Assembly: GCF_000174015.1 (NCBI RefSeq)
Contig: NZ_ACFE01000003.1
Coordinates: forward strand, 124,001 to 188,000
Reading direction: 5' to 3'
DNA from: Lancefieldella rimae ATCC 49626
Lineage (GTDB): Bacteria > Actinomycetota > Coriobacteriia > Coriobacteriales > Atopobiaceae
Length of the DNA: 64,000 bases
In this document: piece by piece, positions 24,690 to 34,334 of the stretch
Position numbering within the stretch: the stretch's first letter is position 1
Layout of the letters: each line of letters opens with the position of its first letter
The notes under the pieces: model-generated
What the model saw: only the letters and a program-made list of their open reading frames with translations
The model's database searches: none
What the model was told of the DNA's origin: nothing
Translations under genes and position numbers: made by a program

Positions 24690-25835
24690 ATGCCACGAAA
24701 ACCAATGCGCAGTAACTGGGGTAGCGTAACTGAAATCGAAAAAAACAAGCGCTACCGTATCCGGTATTGGTCGGAAACAAAAGACGGTTATAAGCGTGCG
24801 TCTGAGACGGTGCGCGGTACTAAGCGCCAAGCATACGACAGACTGGCCGCGCTCAGGCTCAACCACTCAGAAGACGCACCGGCGCCCACGCTTGGCCAAG
24901 TATGGGGTATGTGGGTGCTTCCACGCCTAGAGAAACGATGCGCCGACCATGAAATCTCATACTCGACGTATGCCAATTACACACGCACGTGGCGCCTTGT
25001 GTTCGTTAGCCGTGGATGGTCATCGCTTCCAGTCGATACCGTTCGTCCAATGACTGTACAGGGTTGGTATGACGAAATAACCAAATCACAGGCTCACTTC
25101 GTCAGAATTATACTGGGCGCAATTTACGCAGAGTGTGAGCTCCGCGATGTCTGTTCTGCAGATGTTGCTCGAAGACACTACCACATGCCTAAAGCAGGGA
25201 CCACGCGTGATGCTGGAATTTGGACGCTTGAAGAGTTGCGTCAGATCTATGCAACTTTACGCGGAACATACCTTGAAGCTTGGTTTATTTTGGCCGCATT
25301 TGGTGGACCTCGTATCGGGGAAGCTCTAGCGGTTCGTAACTCAGAAATTGAACTCGTTGAGTTTGACGAAGTGCCTGTGGCGGTCGTACCTATTACAAAG
25401 CAATGGACGCAAACTGATGAGATTGTGAATACATTAAAGACGAAGCAAAGCATCCATCCGGCTGTTGTCCCGGGACCTCTTGGAGCGCGTCTTTATGAGC
25501 TCGCACAGGCGTCTGAAGATGAATGGATACTGCAAGGACCAAAAGGTATGCCAATGACGCAGAGAAGACTTCTTCGTGTGTGGAAGATGGTTTGTCGCGA
25601 TGCTGGTGTTAAGCATCATCCAAAGGGAAAGCTGCGTAATTCGTGGCAAACGTTCACCCACTGGGAGCTAGGCATTGAGCGTGAGAAGATAGAGCGCATG
25701 ATGGGTCATAAAGGTTCAAGCGTCACAGAGATCCACTACGATAAGCCGGAAGCAGAAATGCTCGCGAAGGCTGCCGCAGAAGCCTATAAGCTACATTCAT
25801 ATGCTGATAATTGGGACGAATTGGGACTCGAATAG
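24690..25835 (+). CDS. tyrosine recombinase integrase
   Basis: A 381-residue phage integrase. An AP2-like N-terminal segment (KRYRIRYWSETKDGYKRASE) precedes a core-binding domain and a catalytic domain with the first Arg in FGGPRIGEALAV, Lys near LKTKQSIHPA, RNSWQT, and MMGHKGSSVTEIHYDKP supplying His and the nucleophile Tyr. The usual H-x-L-R is G-K-L-R here, a substitution seen in some family members. It is the last gene before host sequence, so attR lies just downstream. Confidence 0.9.
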   Translation: MPRKPMRSNWGSVTEIEKNKRYRIRYWSETKDGYKRASETVRGTKRQAYDRLAALRLNHSEDAPAPTLGQVWGMWVLPRLEKRCADHEISYSTYANYTRTWRLVFVSRGWSSLPVDTVRPMTVQGWYDEITKSQAHFVRIILGAIYAECELRDVCSADVARRHYHMPKAGTTRDAGIWTLEELRQIYATLRGTYLEAWFILAAFGGPRIGEALAVRNSEIELVEFDEVPVAVVPITKQWTQTDEIVNTLKTKQSIHPAVVPGPLGARLYELAQASEDEWILQGPKGMPMTQRRLLRVWKMVCRDAGVKHHPKGKLRNSWQTFTHWELGIEREKIERMMGHKGSSVTEIHYDKPEAEMLAKAAAEAYKLHSYADNWDELGLE

Positions 25836-26108
25836 TAGCTATATAGCCGTTTACCTGCTTCTATTGTGTAATAAAATACACTAAAAAATATAGAACAGCC
25901 GTAAATGTAAGATTCAATGAGCACAAAAAATTCTGCACTGTTCTTATGGACTTATAAACTTGATATTATACGAATACCGTTTTGATAAGGTGATATTCTG
26001 ACTGATAAAAGATAAGAAATTCAATCTGAATCTTGGAATATATTGCCTAACTATCACCAAGATATTCTTACGCTTATTAGGTAACATAATGTCAAAGGCG
26101 GTGATAGT
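25836..26108. other. prophage-host junction region
   Basis: AT-rich non-coding DNA following the integrase stop. The right attachment site must be here or inside the integrase end, but without the far end the core cannot be located; no tRNA is present. TTCAATCTGAATCTTGG at 26020-26036 resembles the tandem repeats upstream of the beta-helix gene and may be a response regulator site for the operon that starts at 26109. Confidence 0.5.
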
Positions 26109-26792
26109 ATGCGGATCCTTCTAGCTGAAGATGAAAAAAGAATGGCTGCAGCCATTGTGGCTCTCTTAAAGCAGGAAAAATACGACGTCGATCACATGGC
26201 GGACGGCGTATCCGCACTTCTCGCCCTAGAAAGCAATATGTACGACATCGCAATCCTTGATGTCATGATGCCTAAAATGAACGGCTTTGAAGTCTCTCGT
26301 AAAGCACGGAGTAAAGGAATCACCATCCCCATTTTGATGCTGACGGCAAAAAGTCAGCTGGACGATAAGGTCGAGGGTCTTGATAACGGTGCCGATGACT
26401 ACCTGACAAAACCATTCCATACCGCAGAACTTCTCGCCCGCCTACGCGCTCTAGGGCGGAGAAGCTCTAACTTTCAAGATAGCGTTCTGCACTTTGGAGA
26501 CCTCTCGCTTGATACTTCAACCGCAACGATTACCTGCAATTCTTCGGGACAGAGCGTTCGCTTGAGCGAGAAAGAATTGCGCATCCTGGAGTATATGATT
26601 GGAAGCCACGGTCGGATTGTGACGCGCGACCAGCTTGCCATTAAGATCTGGGGTTTTGAAAGCGACGCTGAATACAACAACGTGGAGGTGTATATGTCTT
26701 TCACGCGTAAAAAGCTGGCATTTGTCGGCTCAAAGGTAGAAATCAAAGCCGTTCGCGGTTTGGGATATGAATTGAGGGAACAAACTGTTTAG
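26109..26792 (+). CDS. OmpR-family response regulator
   Basis: A 227-residue response regulator: receiver with acidic pocket EDEK and phosphoacceptor Asp51 (AILDVMMPK), Thr in MLTAKS and Lys in YLTKPF; then an OmpR winged helix ending TRKKLAFVGSKVEIKAVRGLGYEL. It overlaps the kinase reading frame region and forms an operon with it. The AUG lies after a GGCGGTGATA site. Target operators are suggested at 26020 and 28096. Confidence 0.92.
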   Translation: MRILLAEDEKRMAAAIVALLKQEKYDVDHMADGVSALLALESNMYDIAILDVMMPKMNGFEVSRKARSKGITIPILMLTAKSQLDDKVEGLDNGADDYLTKPFHTAELLARLRALGRRSSNFQDSVLHFGDLSLDTSTATITCNSSGQSVRLSEKELRILEYMIGSHGRIVTRDQLAIKIWGFESDAEYNNVEVYMSFTRKKLAFVGSKVEIKAVRGLGYELREQTV

Positions 26793-26823
26793 GAAATCCA
26801 AAAGAAAAATCATTCTCTCCATT

Positions 26824-28083
26824 ATGGTGTCGCTTGTCCTGTTGTTCGTGGTGACGCTGTCCGTAATCCTGTTTGCCAGTTCTCGGGAAATCAGACAGAA
26901 AAACATGGACATGCTCAACCGTTATGCCGATCAGTATTCAATGCAGCAGAAATCGGAGACCGCTGGTCAGTCTCGCGCTGACAGCAAACCGGAGAACCAA
27001 ACAGGAAATCAACCGAACAACCAACCGCAAAACAAGCCTGAGAATCAGCCTCCGGAAGACAAGCCAGACTACGAACTTTCCACGTTCTACTCTGTTACTT
27101 TTTCATCTGACGGAAACGTTCTCTCTGTTTTTGATGGAGAAAAAACAATCTATTCAAATGATGAGCTGACAACGCTTGCACGACAAATTTTGGACGAAGG
27201 CCACCCTTCCGGAAGAAAAGACAATCTCTCTTATGTGACACGTCAGAAAGACGGCTATACCCTTGTAGCATTTATGGACAACACGGTATCGGAAGGCGGC
27301 CTCAGAACGATGATGCGCAATGTTCTCATCGTAGGAGGAGCTTCCATTGTTGTACTGTTTTTCATTTCCGTGTTCCTGGCAGGACGAATCATCCGCCCTC
27401 TGGAAGAAAACGATACGAAGCAAAAACAGTTTATCTCGAATGCAAGCCATGAGCTCAAGACCCCAATTTCAGTAATTGGTGTTAACGCCGAAATATTGTC
27501 CCGGGAACTTGGCAAAAACGAATGGCTCTCTAATATCCAGTATGAGAATAATCGCATGGGCGAGCTGGTCGAGCAGCTCCTTGAGCTGTCGAGCGCAGAA
27601 AATAAAGAAGTGTCCATGGAAGAACTTGACTTCTCCCATGTTGTTACAGGAGAGGTTCTCGCCTTTGAAACACTTGCGTTTGAGAGAGGGAAAACACTTC
27701 AGAGCACTATTGAAAAGGAAATCACTCTTACCGGCAATCAGAATCAGCTTACGCAAGTTGTGGCCGTATTGTTGGACAATGCCATGAGACACACAACGGG
27801 AAATCAGATTGACCTGATTCTACAGAAGCGAGCACATAACGCCGTTCTCAGCGTTACCAATGACGGTGAAGAGATTCCACCTGAAAAATTGGAGCATCTT
27901 TTTGACCGTTTTTATCGCGTTGATGAAGCACGGAATAGTGAGGATCATCACTATGGATTGGGCCTCTCGATTGCAAAAGCGATTGTCGAGAAGCACGGTG
28001 GAAGCATTGAAGTTTCCTGCTCTGGAGGCAAGGTAACCTTTACCGTTTTGCTTCCAATCAGGCTTGTAAAGCATCATTTTTAA
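26824..28083 (+). CDS. sensor histidine kinase
   Basis: A 419-residue kinase. TM1 (MVSLVLLFVVTLSVILFASS), an extracellular Asn/Gln/Pro-rich repeat (NQTGNQPNNQPQNKPENQPP) and small sensor, TM2 (VLIVGGASIVVLFFISVFLA), HisKA with ASHELKTPISV (phospho-His) and HATPase with NAMRHTTGN and YGLGLSIAKAIV. The real N-terminus may start earlier in frame with basic FRKSKRKIILS, but no ATG/GTG/TTG lies there before the upstream stop codon at 26773. Signal unknown. Confidence 0.88.
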   Translation: MVSLVLLFVVTLSVILFASSREIRQKNMDMLNRYADQYSMQQKSETAGQSRADSKPENQTGNQPNNQPQNKPENQPPEDKPDYELSTFYSVTFSSDGNVLSVFDGEKTIYSNDELTTLARQILDEGHPSGRKDNLSYVTRQKDGYTLVAFMDNTVSEGGLRTMMRNVLIVGGASIVVLFFISVFLAGRIIRPLEENDTKQKQFISNASHELKTPISVIGVNAEILSRELGKNEWLSNIQYENNRMGELVEQLLELSSAENKEVSMEELDFSHVVTGEVLAFETLAFERGKTLQSTIEKEITLTGNQNQLTQVVAVLLDNAMRHTTGNQIDLILQKRAHNAVLSVTNDGEEIPPEKLEHLFDRFYRVDEARNSEDHHYGLGLSIAKAIVEKHGGSIEVSCSGGKVTFTVLLPIRLVKHHF

Positions 28084-28095
28084 AAATTTTGCAAA

Positions 28096-28117
28096 TTCAA
28101 TCTTTGTTCAATCTTCG
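28096..28117 (+). promoter_or_regulatory. tandem 11-bp response regulator-type repeat
   Basis: TTCAATCTTTG and TTCAATCTTCG sit head to tail with an 11-bp period, the spacing of OmpR-family binding sites, upstream of the beta-helix lipoprotein gene. A related TTCAATCT element precedes the regulator operon. Confidence 0.5.
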
Positions 28118-28139
28118 TTTTTTACTATGTCCTCGTCAG

Positions 28140-28172
28140 ATGCAAGGAAGTAACAAACTTACTTCCTTGCAT
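28140..28172. repeat. 14-bp perfect inverted repeat upstream of the beta-helix gene
   Basis: ATGCAAGGAAGTAA/TTACTTCCTTGCAT with a 5-nt spacer, 33 bp before the start of the lipoprotein gene. It could terminate the kinase transcript (no T run seen) or form a 5' UTR structure. Confidence 0.55.
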
Positions 28173-28204
28173 ACATCAAATGAGACGCAAAGGAGGCGCT
28201 CATT

Positions 28205-29542
28205 ATGAAATGGACGAGAAGAGACGTAGTGCTTGGTCTGCCTACCTTGATGGCTTTTAACCTTATCGGCTGCACGGCAAAGACCAATGCCGCCACGAAC
28301 GATGAAACTGCAACTACCACAGAAACTGATAAAAAAGCATCCGGTGCCACACAGATTACTGCTGCCGAAATTCTGGATGGCTATGCATTCACCAGTACTG
28401 CTGCTGATGAAAATGCAATTCTTGTAAACACGGCAGATGAGGTGACTATAAGCAATTCAACTGTCGACAAGACCGGTGATTCCGATGGCGGAGACGACTC
28501 CAACTTCTACGGTAAAAACGCTGCAGTCCTCGTTGAGGGAGGTTCAACCACTACGCTCACAAACCTCACCGTTACTTCAGACGCAAAGGGTGCCAACGGC
28601 ATCTTCAGCTACGGTGGCAACGGAGGTCACAACGGTGGTGACGGAGATGGTACCAAGGTCATCATCAAAGACTCCATCATCACGACAACCGGCGACGGCT
28701 CTGGCGGCACTATGACAACCGGTGGTGGCATCACCAATGCCTCTAATCTAACGGTTACCACCAACGGTCAGTCTTCTGCAGCTATTCGCACCGATAGAGG
28801 TGGCGGAACGGTTTACGTAGACGGCGGTACCTATACCTCAAACGGTCTTGGTTCTCCGGCCATCTACTCCACGGCAGAGATTCACGTTGCTAACGCTGCA
28901 CTTGTCTCCAACCTCTCCGAGGGTGTTTGTATTGAGGGTTTGAACTCCATCGAGCTCACTGATTGCGACCTCACGGCAAACAACACCAAGTGCAACGGCA
29001 ACGCAACCTTCATGGACACCATTATGATTTACCAGTCCATGTCCGGAGACGCCGCAAGTGGTAATTCAACCTTCGCTATGACCGGCGGATCGCTTACCAG
29101 TAAGAATGGCCACATGTTCCACGTTACTAATACAAACGCTGACATTGAGCTCAACGGTGTCAAGTTGACCAACGAAGACACCGCCAACGTTCTTATTTCT
29201 GTCTGCGACGACGGTTGGAATGGCGGCAACAACAAGGCCACCTTCAACGCTAAGGCACAGGATTTGACAGGAGCCGTTCTCGTTGGAAATAACTCTACGC
29301 TTGCTCTGAACCTTACCGAGGGATCCACGCTTGAAGGCTACGTTGACGGCAATATTGTTAACGCCGCTAATCAGACCGTTTCCACCGAAGTTGGCACCGT
29401 TACCGTAACGCTGGACACCAACAGTACTTGGACTTTGACAGCAGACAGCCACGTCACCGAGTTCACGGGTACTGCAACAAATGTTATTGCTAACGGACAC
29501 ACATTGTACGTAAACGACACGGCACTCACCGGAACTAACTAA
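28205..29542 (+). CDS. secreted right-handed beta-helix lipoprotein
   Basis: A 445-residue exported protein. MKWTRRDVVLGLPTLMAFNL begins with a twin-Arg-like RRD and is followed by lipobox LIGC. The mature part is Asn/Thr/Gly-rich with repeating short strands (VTISNSTVDKTG, TTTLTNLTVTSDA, VIIKDSIITTTG, TVYVDGGTYTSNG), the pattern of right-handed parallel beta-helix proteins. It may be an adhesin or carbohydrate-interacting surface protein; no catalytic residues recognised. Likely regulated by the upstream two-component system. Confidence 0.72.
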   Translation: MKWTRRDVVLGLPTLMAFNLIGCTAKTNAATNDETATTTETDKKASGATQITAAEILDGYAFTSTAADENAILVNTADEVTISNSTVDKTGDSDGGDDSNFYGKNAAVLVEGGSTTTLTNLTVTSDAKGANGIFSYGGNGGHNGGDGDGTKVIIKDSIITTTGDGSGGTMTTGGGITNASNLTVTTNGQSSAAIRTDRGGGTVYVDGGTYTSNGLGSPAIYSTAEIHVANAALVSNLSEGVCIEGLNSIELTDCDLTANNTKCNGNATFMDTIMIYQSMSGDAASGNSTFAMTGGSLTSKNGHMFHVTNTNADIELNGVKLTNEDTANVLISVCDDGWNGGNNKATFNAKAQDLTGAVLVGNNSTLALNLTEGSTLEGYVDGNIVNAANQTVSTEVGTVTVTLDTNSTWTLTADSHVTEFTGTATNVIANGHTLYVNDTALTGTN

Positions 29543-29577
29543 GGGAGCCGCACAGCAAAAAAGAGCGGACTCTAGCA

Positions 29578-29602
29578 ATGGCGGTTAAGTCTCAACCGCC
29601 AT
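29578..29602 (+). terminator. hairpin after the beta-helix gene
   Basis: ATGGCGGTT/AACCGCCAT, 9-bp stem and 7-nt loop, 36 bp past the stop. No T run follows, so termination function is uncertain. Confidence 0.4.
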
Positions 29603-29753
29603 CGCCCCTCGCTATCGCTCGCATCTGAAATAGCATATTATTGTTATCAAGAGTTTTCCGTTTGCACGTATGTTTTGCGTATACAACTTATGGTGTCGCT
29701 GATTGATTATGTGTTACAACTTACTCTGCGAGACCAAGGAGAGAGGAACTATC

Positions 29754-30164
29754 ATGGCATGCTTTCTTGTCAGCGGTGGAGAAGCCGTCGTAGTCACAGC
29801 TATTCGCGCTAAAGTTAAGAAGAAGGAAGAGCAAGAAGGCATCGTCGATGCCAAAGGCAACCAGCTGACAGATCCTTCTCAACATGGAATCTGCTGGACA
29901 CGCAAACTGAGCTGGCTCATGAACATGCTTTGGGGCGGCGTGTTGCTTCTCTGCATTGAGCACATGTGGCACGGCGAGGTTGTACCGTTTCCTCCCTTCC
30001 TCACGGCTATGAATACTCCGGAAGAAATACCGGCCATGCTTGGTGAAATGGCAACGGTTGGCGTGAGTATGGCCATTCTCGTCACCACTGTCTGGTTCGT
30101 AACCACACTTGTTGCTGACTATACGGTTAAGCACACAACGCTTCTTACGGTTCAGGCAGCATAA
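29754..30164 (+). CDS. membrane protein of unknown function
   Basis: About 136 residues with basic cytosolic KVKKKEEQEG and predicted transmembrane segments (LMNMLWGGVLLLCIEHMW, VSMAILVTTVWFVTTLVA). The ATG at 29754 follows GGAGAGAGG; an upstream frame start at 29703 is less likely. It is 2 nt from the next membrane gene and forms a unit with it. Not recognised. Confidence 0.65.
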   Translation: MACFLVSGGEAVVVTAIRAKVKKKEEQEGIVDAKGNQLTDPSQHGICWTRKLSWLMNMLWGGVLLLCIEHMWHGEVVPFPPFLTAMNTPEEIPAMLGEMATVGVSMAILVTTVWFVTTLVADYTVKHTTLLTVQAA

Positions 30165-30166
30165 CC

Positions 30167-30481
30167 ATGACCTTAGCTATTACACTTGCATGCGCGGCTG
30201 TCGCTACGGTACTTTGGTACGCAAAAGCTCCCGACAACTCCATGAGATTTGGCGTTCTTGCTCTTATGTATTGGGGTGCCGTGCTTATGTGGCTTGTCGA
30301 TGGTATGTATCGCCTGTTAGATGGAGAACCGTTCATCGAGATAGTTGATGCTGCGGTCATGTTCAATGACGCGATGCTCGGATTTCTCGTTGCTATCGTA
30401 GGCCTTGCGGCCTGGACCGTGTACCTTGTTATCAAGGATCCCAAGCATGTTCTGAGAAAAACAACAACGCATGTATCATAA
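30167..30481 (+). CDS. three-helix membrane protein of unknown function
   Basis: A 104-residue protein with three predicted membrane helices (LAITLACAAVATVLWYA, FGVLALMYWGAVLMWLVDG, AMLGFLVAIVGLAAWTVYLV). Directly follows the preceding membrane protein gene and converges on feoB. The pair may form a small membrane complex. Not recognised. Confidence 0.65.
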   Translation: MTLAITLACAAVATVLWYAKAPDNSMRFGVLALMYWGAVLMWLVDGMYRLLDGEPFIEIVDAAVMFNDAMLGFLVAIVGLAAWTVYLVIKDPKHVLRKTTTHVS

Positions 30482-30556
30482 ATGGTTCAAAAACGGAATT
30501 GCCTTTGCGATATTGATTTGGTCACTGGACATGCTCCACTGCTTCATCTCCCGAGT

Positions 30557-32497
30557 CTATCCAAACAGTAGCAATCCCACGTGGTAGGCCGCACATCCCA
30601 AAAGAAGCGCCGAACAAATATAGAAGGCAGCAGTTATACCAACCCACTTTGGTGAATGCGCCTCGGCAACAGTCATGGAACAGCTTGCGGCACACGGCAC
30701 ATTGAACGTAAATGCAAAGATAAATGCAAGCGCTTCTGGCGCCGAGATACGCGCGGCGATAAGCTCGCCAATGTTGGGTGCTACGGTCGCTGAACCTGAA
30801 ACGGCACTCATAATAACCGCGTTAGGAGTCGATCCACCTGCAAACAACGCAGAAAATACTCCCACAGCCGACTCTTTGACGGCCAATGCACAGACCCAGG
30901 CAGTAAATGTTTCCCAACCCATACCAAAGATACGTGTCACCGGCTCAATCGCTATACCAATGGCATAAAGTGCGGAATCTTCTATGTTGCCGCTTGCAGT
31001 ATAGGTAAGCAGCCAAATTCCCAATGTAAATACCGCCACCACTTTAAATGCACGGCGGAACATGCTCCAACATTTGATAAGTGCTCCACGCAACACGTTC
31101 TTCGCACGTGGTTTATGGTAGGGCGGAAGCTCCATAACGAGACCGGATCGATCTCCTTTGGGAACAAGATGCGGTCCGAAGATAATACCAATGAGCCACA
31201 TAAGCAACAGGCTTACCGCGAATATGGCAACAATTACAAGCGGAGCCCCTACACCAAAGAAAGTCACAGCCAGCACGGGCACAATCCCCCACGTAGATCC
31301 GCATGGAATAGCCCAAGCCATCATCATCGTGAGCATACGCTGACCCCATGAGTCAATAACGCGCGCGCCTGAGACACCTCCCATGGTACAGCCAAAACAC
31401 ATAAGAAACGGCATGAGCGATTTGCCCTGCAAACCAAAACGAGAAAGCGTTTCATCAAACACATAGGAGATACGAGCCATGTATCCCCATTCCTCATATG
31501 CGAGAAACACGAGGTTAATGCCAAAAACGTAGCCTGTCATCATAACCGCGAAGCACAAGCTATTGGCAACAACACCCCAAAGTATACTGGCAAGAATCGC
31601 CGGAGCCCCTGCATTAATAAGCGCCGCTGCTGCCATTTGACCCAAACTGGATATGCCGCCACCCAAAAGCATGATAGGTGTCGCCGGAATGAACGCAAGT
31701 ACGAAGCCAACCAAAATCATGGCAATGGCAAGCGGTTTTGATGCGCGCGATGCAGTGGCTAAGCGGTCAAAACGGGAAAGCGTATGAGTTGCCTCTGGTG
31801 CAGTCTCGGCGCCCTCAATGATCTTCTCGATCCACGCAAACTTTGCCGCACCACGCCCTTGGATGGTGTCAGCACGGTGAGACATCTCAATGTTCAACAA
31901 CTTAGTATCGAGAAGAGGCTTCTTGCTCAGTGCGCAATCGATAGCCTCAAGTAGCACATCATAATTTGAACTTTCAGCCGCCACGAATGGCACAACAGGA
32001 ATGCCAAGGCGCTGCTCAATTTTCTTCGCATTGATGCGTTTACCTTGTTGCTCAGCGACGTCCATGAGATTGAGTACAAGTACACAAGGCGCGTCAGGAG
32101 CAATACAGGCAAAGTCAGCCAGCATATACAGGCTGCGCTCAAGTTGGGAAGCATCAGCCATCACAAGGGTTACGTCAACCACTCCCGACGTCACAAAATC
32201 CGCAGTTATCTGTTCTTCGGGCGAATTCGCCGCGAGGCCATAAGCACCGGGCAAATCAACAACCTGATACGTTGCATCACCGCGACAAAATTCGCCTTCT
32301 TTACGTTCAACCGTCTTTCCCGGCCAATTGCCCACATGCTGACGAGATCCCGTGAGGCCATTGAACAGGGTTGATTTGCCCGAGTTCGGCTGCCCTAAAA
32401 GCGCTATGCACGCATCGCCACGTTTCGTAAATTCAACCGAACCATGCGAGCAGTGCTCACAAGAGGATTTTACACTTGCGCAGGCCTCACAGCTCAT
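30557..32497 (-). CDS. feoB: ferrous iron transporter FeoB
   Basis: About 646 residues from MSCEACASVKSSCEHCSHGS. The N-terminal GTPase has GQPNSGKST (G1), DLPGAYGL (G3) and NLMD (G4); the membrane part carries the Feo core gates with FLMCFGCTMGG and WAIPCGSTWG cysteines. It moves Fe2+ across the inner membrane. The N-terminal Cys-rich extension before the G domain is a known variant and may bind metal. Overlaps feoA by 4 nt. Confidence 0.95.
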   Translation of the reverse strand: MSCEACASVKSSCEHCSHGSVEFTKRGDACIALLGQPNSGKSTLFNGLTGSRQHVGNWPGKTVERKEGEFCRGDATYQVVDLPGAYGLAANSPEEQITADFVTSGVVDVTLVMADASQLERSLYMLADFACIAPDAPCVLVLNLMDVAEQQGKRINAKKIEQRLGIPVVPFVAAESSNYDVLLEAIDCALSKKPLLDTKLLNIEMSHRADTIQGRGAAKFAWIEKIIEGAETAPEATHTLSRFDRLATASRASKPLAIAMILVGFVLAFIPATPIMLLGGGISSLGQMAAAALINAGAPAILASILWGVVANSLCFAVMMTGYVFGINLVFLAYEEWGYMARISYVFDETLSRFGLQGKSLMPFLMCFGCTMGGVSGARVIDSWGQRMLTMMMAWAIPCGSTWGIVPVLAVTFFGVGAPLVIVAIFAVSLLLMWLIGIIFGPHLVPKGDRSGLVMELPPYHKPRAKNVLRGALIKCWSMFRRAFKVVAVFTLGIWLLTYTASGNIEDSALYAIGIAIEPVTRIFGMGWETFTAWVCALAVKESAVGVFSALFAGGSTPNAVIMSAVSGSATVAPNIGELIAARISAPEALAFIFAFTFNVPCAASCSMTVAEAHSPKWVGITAAFYICSALLLGCAAYHVGLLLFG

Positions 32498-32718
32498 GAG
32501 AGAACCTCCACTTCGATGTTTTTGCAATCGGCACGATCAATGGCAACCACACTGTCTCGTTCAAACACAAGAAGCGGCCTCCGTTTGGCATTCTGCACCA
32601 TTTCAATGGAACAACCTTCGGTAAGCCCTATGGCCGTTACGCGTGACACGAAGCGGTCTGTTCCCAAAACGGATGTGATTATCCCCTTTTGTCCCGTTTC
32701 CATCTCATTGAGTTTCAT
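32494..32718 (-). CDS. feoA: ferrous iron transport protein FeoA
   Basis: A 74-residue SH3-like protein (MKLNEMETGQKGIITSVLGT) with the family R-V-T-A-I-G-L phrase. FeoA interacts with FeoB to aid iron uptake. The ATG at 32718 has an AAAGGAA site; the longer frame to 32757 is unlikely. It shares the divergent intergenic region with the AraC gene. Confidence 0.92.
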   Translation of the reverse strand: MKLNEMETGQKGIITSVLGTDRFVSRVTAIGLTEGCSIEMVQNAKRRPLLVFERDSVVAIDRADCKNIEVEVLS

Positions 32719-32740
32719 GTTATTTCCTTTAATCACGTAA

Positions 32741-32844
32741 GATGTATTGCTAAACACCTGTTAATTAAGGAGAATATCCAAGAAGTTAGATATATGCAAC
32801 TCCATTTATCCTAAAATAGCTCCATATCTCGGATGTATTGTTAA
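32741..32844. promoter_or_regulatory. divergent feoA/araC control region with direct repeats
   Basis: GATGTATTGCTAA (32741-32753) and GATGTATTGTTAA (32832-32844) are near-identical direct repeats, each about 22 bp from one of the two divergent start codons. They are plausible operators for the AraC-type protein. Confidence 0.5.
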
Positions 32845-32865
32845 CGAAAAACAAGGCAGGAATCT

Positions 32866-33909
32866 ATGAAAAACTCTTTGCTGTCCGATTTAGTTATCCG
32901 CAAGGGTATGACGCTTTCCTTCCAAAACGAGCGTGTGGTGGAACTGAGGCTCTCCGACCCTATCGGGAAAGGTACGATGACCGGGTATATACTTTCTCCT
33001 CATGTTGTGGTGTGTTTAGTAGATTTTGCATGCGAAGAATGTCCAAGTATGATGCCAGGAAGTCAGTTTTCTGGAAACGATATTGTGGAGCATATTAAAA
33101 ACGCTACCAAGACTAATTCAGTTCCGAGAAGTACCAAAAACTCGGATGCCGACAAGTGGCTTTCAATTAACTACTGCATCGAAGGTCGTTGCGAGACCGA
33201 TATCCCTCACGCAGGTGTTGCCGTGGTAAGTGAAACCGATGTATGCGTGAGCTTCTCTCATACGTCAAATGAAAACTACGAGCTGCCTCGTTCGTTTCGC
33301 TATCCCCTTGCACGATACGTTGGCATCGAAGTATTCGTATGCACCGAGGTTCTCAACGAACCTGAATTCAGTCTTTTGCGTGAACCGGGCAACGACGTAG
33401 TTTATGCATGGAGTCAGGCAGGTCCATCGGCAATATTTTCAGGTGACAAGGAGCTTATAGCCCAGATGAAACGTGCGAGTTCTGCAGCCCAATCAAGCGA
33501 TTGGGTACAAGCAAAACTCGCAGTACTTGAGCTTCTTTGGACGCTCTCTCGTCGCGACTACAACTTGGCTAAGCCGCGAACGTTGCTTACACCGGCACAG
33601 TTGCACATGGCAAAGACAGCACACGATCTAATAGAATCCTCACCCACCCAGCCTCATGACGCGCGAGACATAGCCTCTGATATGGGCATTTCCGCAACCA
33701 CGCTTAACGGTTATTTCCAAAAAATGTACGGCATGACAGTCGCTTCGTATGCGCGTCGACAGCGAATCCGCTTAGCCAAGGAAGCACTCATGCAGGGAAA
33801 ACATGTTTCGATTGCGGCATGTGAAGCTGGGTACAGCAATCCAAGCAAATTTGCTGCCGCATTCAAACGCGAAACAGGCATGACACCTTCAGAGTTCCGA
33901 AAGCGATAA
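32866..33909 (+). CDS. AraC-family transcriptional regulator
   Basis: A 347-residue regulator with a C-terminal AraC/XylS domain (DIASDMGISATTLNGYFQKM ... NPSKFAAAFKRETGMTPSEF) and an N-terminal ligand domain similar to some iron/siderophore regulators of the family. It is divergent from feoAB and likely regulates it and itself. Ligand unknown. Confidence 0.85.
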   Translation: MKNSLLSDLVIRKGMTLSFQNERVVELRLSDPIGKGTMTGYILSPHVVVCLVDFACEECPSMMPGSQFSGNDIVEHIKNATKTNSVPRSTKNSDADKWLSINYCIEGRCETDIPHAGVAVVSETDVCVSFSHTSNENYELPRSFRYPLARYVGIEVFVCTEVLNEPEFSLLREPGNDVVYAWSQAGPSAIFSGDKELIAQMKRASSAAQSSDWVQAKLAVLELLWTLSRRDYNLAKPRTLLTPAQLHMAKTAHDLIESSPTQPHDARDIASDMGISATTLNGYFQKMYGMTVASYARRQRIRLAKEALMQGKHVSIAACEAGYSNPSKFAAAFKRETGMTPSEFRKR

Positions 33910-34334
33910 TCAACCCCATGTGTTACGGAAGAATTTTATAATAAAAGTGAAAACAAGAAGCTTCTTTAATTTGAAGAACCTAAACGCGAATCATTAGCAG
34001 TTCAGGCAGAATCTATGACTCACAACTACTGTCCTTGGCAATCCTGTAACGAAACCTGTTATTCATCATTGGGTATGCATTGGGCATCTATAAAAAGTAC
34101 CACGGATCAAACATCGGAGATACCCATAGAACACTCTGAATGGACAATGCTCTAGTCGTAGCAATCACCGGCTATATCGGAGGATAGCCACTACAACATA
34201 TAAGAATGATTAACAAAAAAATAAATACGTTGATTTTCCTAGAAATTAAACGTATAGCGCTTACTATTTAATGACGCATCTTTAAGGTGTTATTAATGTA
34301 TACAATATACCAAAATAGACGATAAGGGGATACC
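33910..34334. other. 425-bp AT-rich gap before the DUF262 gene
   Basis: No supported gene. A 46-codon frame (34015 onward, MTHNYCPWQSCNE) has no start signal or recognisable motif. The gap marks the left edge of the accessory island. Confidence 0.5.

Noticed and set aside
25836-26108. tRNA gene as the prophage attachment site
   Set aside because: No cloverleaf or TPsiC-like sequence could be built here; the att core cannot be set without the other end.
34015-34155. 46-codon frame before the DUF262 gene
   Set aside because: No ribosome binding site, no motif and no neighbour support.
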